Source: an uncultured bacterium
Lineage (GTDB): Bacteria; Verrucomicrobiota; Lentisphaeria; Victivallales; UBA1829
Assembly (NCBI GenBank): GCA_949297765.1
Contig: CASFTV010000016.1
Location: 24,190 to 88,189, forward strand
Length of the DNA: 64,000 nt
Direction: 5' to 3'
Positions 44,493 to 51,653 of this stretch are shown piece after piece. The first letter of the stretch is position 1, and each line of letters opens with the position of its first letter. A program made the position numbers and the translations under genes. The notes beneath the pieces were generated by a model. The model worked only from the letters and a program-made list of their open reading frames with translations, was not told the origin of the DNA and made no database searches.

Positions 44493-45257
44493 TCACCGTT
44501 CCAGCGCTTTGCGCCGGTTTGACTGCTCATCCATCATTTTCTGCATGACACGCGCCGTTTCGCGGAGCATCTGCTCGTCCGTCGGGACAAACGCGGTCTC
44601 TTTTTTCGGCGAGAGTGCGTCAAGAATGCGGTGCAGAAGCGGATTCCGCCGTCGGTTGAGAACATCCAGTTCCTCCCGGATCCGGTACAGATTCTGCGGC
44701 GGCCGGCGGTGTTCGCCGATGTTGAGCGCCGCTTTGTAATGGTATTTCGCCTTTCCGTATTCCCGCAGCGGGACCAGTGAACGGGCAAGATAGACCCGGT
44801 AAAGAATGTTGTCGGGCGCCAGAACCACGAGTTTCTGAAACAGACGCGCGGAAGCCTTGTAACGCCGTTCGGAAAAATAATTCCGCGCTTCCCGCCAGGT
44901 GATGAACACAAGCGTGCGTTCCAGATCGCGGAACAGGGTCATCAGCGTGGCGTCCTCCGGCGGGGAGTTGCCGACGATCAGCTCCTCCAGCGTGTCATCC
45001 GAGTCGGTGTCCATAATGCTTTCCGCCGGAATCCGGACCGGGAGCGCGGACACCTCAATATTCCGGTTGTAGGCCGCTCGAAGTTCCGGGTCGGAGAGCG
45101 TGTTGAATGCGTCCACCAGCTTTTTGAACTCCTCGGTCTTTTCCGGCGAATCGGCAAACAGATCGGGATGGCACTTGCGGGCTTTCCGGTAATAGGCCTT
45201 TTTCAGTGTCGTGAAATCGCAGTCGGGCGAGACATCCAGAAGTTCGTAAAGAGTCAT
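44493..45257 (-). CDS. J-domain protein with TPR-like C-terminus
   Basis: The 254-residue protein starts directly with a J-domain (TLYELLDVSPDCD ... YRKARKCHPDLF, HPD at 30-32 ... FNTLSDPELRAAYNR), which stimulates DnaK ATPase. There is no Gly/Phe or zinc region, so it is a class C co-chaperone. Residues about 120-200 look helical with a TPR-like pair (RYKASARLFQKLVVLAPDN, YGKAKYHYKAALNIGE). The ATG lies 4 bases after the U-run of the upstream gene's terminator, with no ribosome site. Its end faces the repressor gene end. Confidence 0.88.
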   Translation of the reverse strand: MTLYELLDVSPDCDFTTLKKAYYRKARKCHPDLFADSPEKTEEFKKLVDAFNTLSDPELRAAYNRNIEVSALPVRIPAESIMDTDSDDTLEELIVGNSPPEDATLMTLFRDLERTLVFITWREARNYFSERRYKASARLFQKLVVLAPDNILYRVYLARSLVPLREYGKAKYHYKAALNIGEHRRPPQNLYRIREELDVLNRRRNPLLHRILDALSPKKETAFVPTDEQMLRETARVMQKMMDEQSNRRKALER

Positions 45258-45260
45258 GGC

Positions 45261-45297
45261 AAAAAAACGGCGACGGAGCTTTCCGGACTCCGCCGCC
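45261..45297 (-). terminator. Intrinsic terminator between the secreted-protein and J-domain genes
   Basis: A 10-bp stem (45269-45278 with 45288-45297, one G-U pair) and 9-base loop are followed on the minus strand by seven U residues, which end just before the J-domain start codon. Confidence 0.85.
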
Positions 45298-45321
45298 CTG
45301 ATTCAGCTTCTGTCCGGATCC

Positions 45322-45669
45322 TTACTTGAGATCGGCGGTTTTGAGCTTGCCGCGCTCCTTCACGGAGACCGCCTTGATCTTCCCGTCCACCGAGTAGACA
45401 ATTTCCAGAACTTTGGCTTTGCCTTTGTGCGGATCGGTGAACGTTCCGTTGTGTACGGCAATTTCCTTCGCCTTTTTGTTCAGCATCTCCTGAACTTTCG
45501 CTGTGACATCAATGTTTTTCTCTTTGGTCCCGTAGCATGCTTTCAGAAGTTTGAATTCTTTTGTCGCCTTCATGTCCTTCGTGCAGACGAGCGTGGTTTT
45601 CGGCAGATCCTGAGCAACGGCGACCGCCGCCGCACAGAAAAGCGCGAGCGCAATTCCTGTGAGTTTCAT
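45322..45669 (-). CDS. Small secreted DUF3395-like protein
   Basis: The 115-residue protein has a signal peptide (cut near AVAQ, residue 19). One domain follows with the pattern A-x-YGT-x(5)-DVT-x(15)-V-x-N-x(3)-DP-x-KGK-x-K-x-L-x-I-x-Y, like the DUF3395 domain found at the C-terminus of DnaJC11 proteins and in bacterial secreted lectin-like proteins. Its neighbour is a J-domain protein. The resemblance was judged by eye. AAAGGAAAA precedes the start. Confidence 0.7.
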   Translation of the reverse strand: MKLTGIALALFCAAAVAVAQDLPKTTLVCTKDMKATKEFKLLKACYGTKEKNIDVTAKVQEMLNKKAKEIAVHNGTFTDPHKGKAKVLEIVYSVDGKIKAVSVKERGKLKTADLK

Positions 45670-45794
45670 CGTGGTTTTCCTTTCTGTTTGTGGATGTTTC
45701 GGGTGTGGTTCCTCCTCTTTTCACAATATAAGACGGTTTTTTTTCAATGTCAACCTTTTTCATCTGGAAAAGAGAGGAAAATCCTGCGCCGGAT

Positions 45795-46901
45795 TCAAAA
45801 TCTTCTGACGGGACCGCCGCCGGAGAGGTGAGCCGTCATCTTCCCGGCGAGACGCTGTGAAAAGAGACGGAATCCGGCATCGTTCAGGTGACAGCCGTCC
45901 GCGGAACACTCCGCACTTTCGGCTCCGAGAAAACGATGTCCTTCGATCCGGTGAAGATTGCGTTCTCCCATCCGGCGGAAATCCTTCTCCACGTCCCGGT
46001 GAACACGGATCAGTTCCGCCAGACGGGGGGATGGCCCGCCCCCCGGGAGAAGATCCGACGGAAAGGCAATGGAGGAAAGATGAAAAATCGGAGTCTCCGG
46101 ATGCCGTTTCCGGAGAATCCGGATGAACTCCGGAAGCGTCTGACTCAGCGATCCCGCCGTGGTGTTGACATCGTAATCCAGCAGGAATGCTCCGGGATTC
46201 TCCAGCGAGGCGAGAAGATGCGCCGTTCCCGTATCTCCGCGGGCATTTCCGGCAAACCCGAAATTGTACACAGGCCGCTCCAGAAGACGGGAAAGACGCG
46301 CGGGATACGCAAGTCCCGGCCGTCCCGCACACGCTCCCTGAAGAATGCTGGTCCCGTATGCAACGACCGGTTCCGCATGCCGGCGCGGAAGCGGCGGAAG
46401 CACTTCGCTGCCCTCCTCCACTCCGATCTCCAGCGATTCCACTTTCGCAAACAACGGAAAATAGAGCGTGAAGGAACGGAGAATCCTCTGGTCCGCATGA
46501 AAAATTTCCGCACAGAAGCAGGAGTTCTCTTCCTCGGAGGGAACCACTCCGCAGAACTGCTGTCCGCTTCCCTCTCCGCAATAGAGATCGAATCCCATCA
46601 CTCCGGTCGCCGCCATCCGGGGAATCCGGTGGATCGCGGAAAGCTCCGCGCGGAGAAGAATCCGGGCGCTGTCCGAACGGAACCGCACCTCGCCCCCCGA
46701 CGGATAGTCCGCGAGAGAGTCGATCAGTGGCGGAACTGTTCCCGCCGGAAGAGATTCAGGAAGCCTCCGGAAGGCGCCGCCTCTTTTCCGCCAGCAGAAT
46801 CCGCTCAATTCAAACGATGGCGCATCGGGAGAAAGAAAACGGATTCCCGACCGATCGGTTTCCCGCCTTGCCCGGCGGCCGGCTTCAAGGAACAGCGACA
46901 T
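45795..46901 (-). CDS. SGNH/GDSL-type carbohydrate esterase
   Basis: The 368-residue protein has an N-terminal beta-rich domain (to about 175) and a C-terminal SGNH hydrolase. Block I is VAYGTSILQGACA (Ser nucleophile), the Gly block is NFGFAGNA, and block V is DGCHLND with Asp and His. The two-domain layout is known in de-acetylating enzymes of polysaccharide loci. No signal peptide is seen. GGAGG precedes the start, which overlaps the end of the GH5 gene by 17 bases. Confidence 0.88.
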   Translation of the reverse strand: MSLFLEAGRRARRETDRSGIRFLSPDAPSFELSGFCWRKRGGAFRRLPESLPAGTVPPLIDSLADYPSGGEVRFRSDSARILLRAELSAIHRIPRMAATGVMGFDLYCGEGSGQQFCGVVPSEEENSCFCAEIFHADQRILRSFTLYFPLFAKVESLEIGVEEGSEVLPPLPRRHAEPVVAYGTSILQGACAGRPGLAYPARLSRLLERPVYNFGFAGNARGDTGTAHLLASLENPGAFLLDYDVNTTAGSLSQTLPEFIRILRKRHPETPIFHLSSIAFPSDLLPGGGPSPRLAELIRVHRDVEKDFRRMGERNLHRIEGHRFLGAESAECSADGCHLNDAGFRLFSQRLAGKMTAHLSGGGPVRRF

Positions 46902-48474
46902 CGGACCTCCGGACGGGTTGCCGGTTGTTGCGGAATCCCTCCAGAAGAACCTTTTTCCGTCCGGTCATCGGGACCGGCGTGGATACGGCGGGATCGTCGC
47001 TGTGCTCGAAACTCCATCCGTCCCATTCGCGGAACGCATGATACGCCCAGTCCCATCCGTACTCCTCGAAGAGATCAATGCAGTCTTTGAGATAGCGCTC
47101 CGCGCCCGGCGCCCAGCGGACCGCCGAAAATTCCCCGACATAGATTCTCGCTCCGGTCAGAAGCTGGAATTTCCGGACCGGTTCCAGATTCCGGCGCAGC
47201 GCTTCACGCGTCAGCCCGCTGTCCGGATCCGGATAGCGCACGAACGTCTTTTTCGCCGGATCGCGCTGATGCGTGAATCTCCCCGGATAGTAGAAGTGGA
47301 TGCTGTAAATGATGTTGTCAAAATCAAACACCGGAAGAAACGGAAGCATCGACGGATTCGACATGGCATCCGATTCCACAATGATCGGTGTGACCGGATC
47401 AATCTTCCGGATTTCGGAAATCAGGCGCTGATACTGTTCTGCAAGCGGCGGATCGGACGGCGAGAGAACCCGCGAATGCGGTTCATTCAGAAGATTGTAG
47501 CCCCAGATCGCCGGATGTCCCTTGTAGCGTTTGACGGTTTTTTTCCAGAATTCGAGCAGCAGTCCGCGTCCTTCCTCCGTTGCCATGAACAGCTTTTTTG
47601 TATTGGGGAATCCGTAAGTGGAGTGAAGATCCAGCGCCACCTTCAACCCGTGTTTCCGCGCGTATTCCAGAATAGTTCCGATGGCGGCATACTGGCGGTC
47701 CAGAGCGTTTTTCAGTTCCTCCATGGTGAGTTCTCTTCCCCGGACGCCGGGAATGTTCATCTGATAACGGATATGGTTGGCTCCATACGCCGCAAGGTCG
47801 CGGAAGACGGCTTCCTTCGGGAAGACGCGCTCCGTTCCGGGGCTCATCGCGCCGCGCTGCCGGGGAATGTCGATCGTATAACGCGCTTTCCTGATCGAGG
47901 AAGGGGGAAGATCGAACAGCGAAACCGGCGCTTTGCTCAGACGGTAGAACCGGATGTTGCGGTAGGAGACCCGCCCGGATGCTCCCTGAAGACCCAGATT
48001 CAGACGGGCGCTCTTCAACGATCCCGGAATCAGCGCGCGTCCCCGCACCCGGACCCATTCGGAGGACCCCCAGCGCTGAAAATTCTCCGGAAGGAATTCC
48101 GGATAGTGCCGCTCTCCGGCAAAACGGTACGGGAGCATGAATTTAACTCCGAAATACCCTTCCGCCGGTTTGGGGATCTTCGAGAAGCAGAGATCGGCCT
48201 CTCCCTGAATTTCATATCCCGCAAGACCGCTTTTCTGCAGGTCGAGCGGGAGAGATACAAGCGTTTCCGTTCCCGGAGAGGTCTTCCCTTCCGGAATTTC
48301 CACGGTGAGGACCCAGGTGCCTTCAAAATCTTTTTCCAGAGATGCGGCGGGACACCGGAGTGCCGCATTCCGGATCGCCGGATCGTCGAAATTCACAAAA
48401 AACGCATTTTCCTTCTCCGCCGCCGTGGAGAGCAGAGAGAGAATTGAGACGAGAGAAATCAGCAGCTTTTTCAT
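46885..48474 (-). CDS. Secreted GH5-family glycoside hydrolase
   Basis: The 529-residue protein has a signal peptide (MKKLLISLVSILSLLSTAAEK), an N-terminal beta-sandwich of about 180 residues and a (beta/alpha)8 GH5 domain. The acid/base is Glu331 in WGYNLLNEPH and the nucleophile Glu448 in YVGEFSA. Retaining beta-glucan, mannan or xylan activities are found in GH5; the substrate is unknown. The frame is open far upstream but the signal peptide at 48474, with AAGGAAAG before it, marks the start. Between the esterase and a pseudopilin gene. Confidence 0.92.
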   Translation of the reverse strand: MKKLLISLVSILSLLSTAAEKENAFFVNFDDPAIRNAALRCPAASLEKDFEGTWVLTVEIPEGKTSPGTETLVSLPLDLQKSGLAGYEIQGEADLCFSKIPKPAEGYFGVKFMLPYRFAGERHYPEFLPENFQRWGSSEWVRVRGRALIPGSLKSARLNLGLQGASGRVSYRNIRFYRLSKAPVSLFDLPPSSIRKARYTIDIPRQRGAMSPGTERVFPKEAVFRDLAAYGANHIRYQMNIPGVRGRELTMEELKNALDRQYAAIGTILEYARKHGLKVALDLHSTYGFPNTKKLFMATEEGRGLLLEFWKKTVKRYKGHPAIWGYNLLNEPHSRVLSPSDPPLAEQYQRLISEIRKIDPVTPIIVESDAMSNPSMLPFLPVFDFDNIIYSIHFYYPGRFTHQRDPAKKTFVRYPDPDSGLTREALRRNLEPVRKFQLLTGARIYVGEFSAVRWAPGAERYLKDCIDLFEEYGWDWAYHAFREWDGWSFEHSDDPAVSTPVPMTGRKKVLLEGFRNNRQPVRRSDVAVP

Positions 48475-48515
48475 GGAACGATTCTTTCCTTCCCTGTTTG
48501 GATCAGCCGGTAGTA

Positions 48516-49196
48516 TCAATACGGAAGAAAATAATTTTTTCTCCGGATCATTGTCCGCGGTTTTCCGCCGATGTCGCACATCGAGACCAGAAGGGCGCTG
48601 CCGGACTGCATCGCCGCGTGTCCGTCCAGAAACAGTGTTCCGGCCCGGGAGCTGTGCCGGAGATGGATTCCCCGGTTGCCCGCTCCGAACGTGTAGAACG
48701 GCGTCCGCAGAACCCAGTCCACGCTGTCGACAAGGTAGTAATAGGAGGCGGGAGTCCGGATGCGCCGCGTATCCAGAACTTTGCGGTTGGAATCGTCGGG
48801 ATCGGTCGGGATGTATGCGGATACATCGTTCTCCCATCCCCATGCCGTCCACTTGATGCCGTAGGTGTAGCCCGGACCGCGCTCCGCCGGTTCGTCGAAG
48901 GAGGGACAGAAATAGTGGGACGGAAGAACATCTTTGCCGGAACCGGCCGTCTTTTCCAGCGAGGTTCCCCATTGCGGCGCTCCGGTCTGTCCCGATCCGT
49001 AGACGTCGATGAATCCGCTGTTCGCATCCATGTAGAACGTCATGAGTTTTCCGAGCTGCATGAAATTTCCCGTGCAGACGGTCCCGCGCGCCTTCTCCCG
49101 CGCCTTTTCGAGAGCGGGAAGAAGAAGCGTGAGCAGAATGGAAATGACAGCGACAACAATCAGAAGCTCGATCAGTGAAAATCTTTTCGTCTTCAT
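48516..49196 (-). CDS. Prepilin-type secreted protein with H-X9-DG motif
   Basis: The 226-residue protein has a prepilin leader (MKTKR-FSLIELLIVVAVISILLTLLLPAL), a helix KAREKARGTVCTGN and a C-terminal HSSRAGTLFLDG, fitting the H-X9-DG pattern. Lentisphaerae and Planctomycetes carry very many such proteins, often by carbohydrate genes, with unknown role. AAAGGAT precedes the start. It lies between the GH42-like and GH5 genes in one operon. Confidence 0.9.
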   Translation of the reverse strand: MKTKRFSLIELLIVVAVISILLTLLLPALEKAREKARGTVCTGNFMQLGKLMTFYMDANSGFIDVYGSGQTGAPQWGTSLEKTAGSGKDVLPSHYFCPSFDEPAERGPGYTYGIKWTAWGWENDVSAYIPTDPDDSNRKVLDTRRIRTPASYYYLVDSVDWVLRTPFYTFGAGNRGIHLRHSSRAGTLFLDGHAAMQSGSALLVSMCDIGGKPRTMIRRKNYFLPY

Positions 49197-49249
49197 GGTA
49201 TCCTTTCCGGAAAATTCCGGGACCGTCCGGCAGACGGCCCCGGCAGGTG

Positions 49250-51394
49250 TTATGCGCGCAGAATGCACCAGCCCCATTCGGCGAACGCAAACTCCAGTTT
49301 GCCTTCCGAATGCGAGCAGGCGTTTCCGTTTTCGGAGTCTCCGAGAACGGAGAAGTTCTCCATTCCATGGAAGCGGAGGGCGAAGCGGTGCGGGCGGTCG
49401 TCCATGTTGAGGACGAAGAGGAGACGGCCCCCGTCCGGAAGGCGGCGGAAAAGAACCTGAATGTTCTTCCGTGCGTTGTCGTCGATGTCCAGCAGTTCAT
49501 GCGTCGGTTTGACGCCCGCGTCCGAGAGCCGTTTCCGCAGTTCGGACCGGAGCGCTTCCCCTTCCTCCCAGGAGAGAATGCGCGGACAGGCATTTCCGTG
49601 CAGCATCGGCTCCAGAAGATAGGCGTCGAACAGGTCGGAACCGTAGAGGACGGTTTTCCCTTTTCCGAAACGGTGGGTTGCAATCGCCGGATCTCCATTG
49701 GAGAACCGCCCTTCGATCTCTGCGTCGAGGACGTCGATTTTTGCGTGGAAGTCGAAGGCCGGAATGGATCCGCAGAGTCCGTCCTCCAGTTTTTCGAGAT
49801 TGTAGACCTGTACGCCGAACACATCCGTGAGACGGCCCGGCGTGACCTCGTAATGGATTCCCCGCATATCTTTTATCGCGAACGGCGATTCCGCCAGCAG
49901 CGTTCCGCCGTTTTCGACAAATGCGCGCAGAGAATCCGCCGTGCAGGGATCCACATGCGGATGGAACGGAACGATCAGAACCTTCGCCCCGCTCAGAATC
50001 CCTTCACCGATCTGGCGGACGTTGCAGAAACGCGGACGCACCCCGATGTGGAGAAGAGCGTTGTAGAGGTTGTGCATTTCGTTGGTGTATCGGTAGCCGT
50101 AGCCTTCCGCGGCGGAGAGGTCGTCGCAGTCGCGGGTGTCGAGGATCAGAACTCCGGATGGATCTTCCGTGTGCGAGAGAAACAGCGCTGGATGGGCGTT
50201 CAGGAGTTCCGCCAGTTTTCCGAATTCGCGGGCGCGGTCGGTGATCCGTCCGTCCCATCCGGTCATGTTGAATTCGCCCGCCTGGGCGTCGGAGATCCGG
50301 CTCCGGTAGAGCCAGCGGAGAATCGCCCTGGCGCCGTGGGCGACGAACAGAACGTCCCGTGCATTCATCTTCCGCGGAGAGTAGGAGCGCGGAATGAGAT
50401 TGTGCACCCAGGAGACGGGACCTGCCTCCGTTTCCACGCACCAGAATCCTTCCGGATCCGCGCGCCGGGAGCGGAAGCCTTCCGGAAGAAACTGCAGATT
50501 CTGACGGGTCGTGAACTCGTAGGGGGTGAATTCGCCCGCCTTCCCCTGCGCATGAATGGTGTAGATGCTGGTTCCGAGGATATCCTCCTGTCCGAAAATG
50601 TCGATTTCGTAGGGGCCGCACATGTGGGAGAGAACGGGGGTTTCCGGATCGACTTCCCGGATCCAGTCGCGGATCATGTGGAACTTTGCAGCACGGTTGT
50701 CCCGGAGAAATTTCCGCCAGTCGAGGAAGGCGACGTAGCCGCCGTCCTCGAAACTCGCCTTCGGCTGAGGGAAGACATCGTCCCAGGAACGGAAGACGAT
50801 CGGAAATTCCGAACTCCATGCTTCGGCCGTCGCTTCCGGAGAGCCGTATTTGCGTTTCAGCCATTCCCGGTAGGCCGCAACCGTATGCGGACAGTAGCAT
50901 TCCGCCAGCCGGGGTTCGTTCCAGCCGGACCAGGCGATCAGTTCAGGGCAGTCCTTGTAGCGCGCAACCGCTTTCTGAAGAAAATTCCGCGCCTCGCGGC
51001 GGTAGACCGGATCGTCATAACAGAGCTTGAAGCGGTTGAAATGAAGTTCCTCCGACGCATCCGGAGACGGCTTCAGAAGCGTGCATCCGAGATCGTAGAC
51101 CAGCCATCTCGGCGGATAGATCGCCTGAAGATTTGTAAATGTTCCTCCGACGTTTGCGATCACTTTGAGATGATTCCGGCGCGCGAGTTCAAACGCAAGA
51201 TCTGTCCGGGAGAAATCGCAGTTGCCGCGCGTCTGCTCCACACGGTCCCAGCAGATGAACAGACGGAACGTGGTGAATCCCAGTTTTGCCATGTTTTCGA
51301 GATCCCGCGGCCATTCGTCGACAGGAACCTCCGTCGCCTTCGGAAGCGGTGCATAGGTGGCGCCGACCGGAAAAAAATCTTTTTGAATTTTCAT
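49250..51394 (-). CDS. GH42-like beta-galactosidase-type glycoside hydrolase
   Basis: The 714-residue protein shows a GH-A barrel (WPRDLENMAKLGFTTFRLFICWDRVEQ) with the acid/base Glu160 in GWNEPR and the nucleophile Glu321 in VETEAGPVSW, aligned with the GH42 motif E-x-x-x-GPVNW. A trimerisation-like domain (VLIVPFHPHVDP, FVENGGTLLAESP) and a beta C-domain follow. No signal peptide, so cytoplasmic. ATG at 51394 with GAGGAG; a TTG three codons earlier is too close to it. Confidence 0.9.
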   Translation of the reverse strand: MKIQKDFFPVGATYAPLPKATEVPVDEWPRDLENMAKLGFTTFRLFICWDRVEQTRGNCDFSRTDLAFELARRNHLKVIANVGGTFTNLQAIYPPRWLVYDLGCTLLKPSPDASEELHFNRFKLCYDDPVYRREARNFLQKAVARYKDCPELIAWSGWNEPRLAECYCPHTVAAYREWLKRKYGSPEATAEAWSSEFPIVFRSWDDVFPQPKASFEDGGYVAFLDWRKFLRDNRAAKFHMIRDWIREVDPETPVLSHMCGPYEIDIFGQEDILGTSIYTIHAQGKAGEFTPYEFTTRQNLQFLPEGFRSRRADPEGFWCVETEAGPVSWVHNLIPRSYSPRKMNARDVLFVAHGARAILRWLYRSRISDAQAGEFNMTGWDGRITDRAREFGKLAELLNAHPALFLSHTEDPSGVLILDTRDCDDLSAAEGYGYRYTNEMHNLYNALLHIGVRPRFCNVRQIGEGILSGAKVLIVPFHPHVDPCTADSLRAFVENGGTLLAESPFAIKDMRGIHYEVTPGRLTDVFGVQVYNLEKLEDGLCGSIPAFDFHAKIDVLDAEIEGRFSNGDPAIATHRFGKGKTVLYGSDLFDAYLLEPMLHGNACPRILSWEEGEALRSELRKRLSDAGVKPTHELLDIDDNARKNIQVLFRRLPDGGRLLFVLNMDDRPHRFALRFHGMENFSVLGDSENGNACSHSEGKLEFAFAEWGWCILRA

Positions 51395-51438
51395 ATCTTT
51401 CAAGCTCCTCGTGCGTTTTTTTCGCTTTCATCTTATAA

Positions 51439-51467
51439 ATTATAGCAGAAAAATACAGAGCGTCCAG
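51439..51467 (-). promoter_or_regulatory. Promoter of the GH42-pseudopilin-GH5-esterase operon
   Basis: A consensus TATAAT (51439-51444) with a weak -35 CTGGAC (51462-51467) at 17 bases. The weak -35 fits an activated promoter. Confidence 0.5.
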
Positions 51468-51574
51468 TAGAAGCTGTGCCAAAAAATATAAAGATCGTGC
51501 CACACGGGGACATTTTTTCTTCCGTTCGGGATTCTTCCGGAGAATGGGTGAAGATGGAAAAAAATCTTCCGGAC

Positions 51575-51603
51575 TTGAGATTTCCGCGTTCCGGTGTTAC
51601 ATT
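51575..51603 (+). promoter_or_regulatory. Promoter of the Na/Pi cotransporter gene
   Basis: TTGAGA (51575-51580), a 17-base spacer and TACATT (51598-51603). Confidence 0.55.
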
Positions 51604-51653
51604 ATGTCCGTATTTTCCGTAAGAATGTTCAGAACCCAAACGACAGGACTCTT

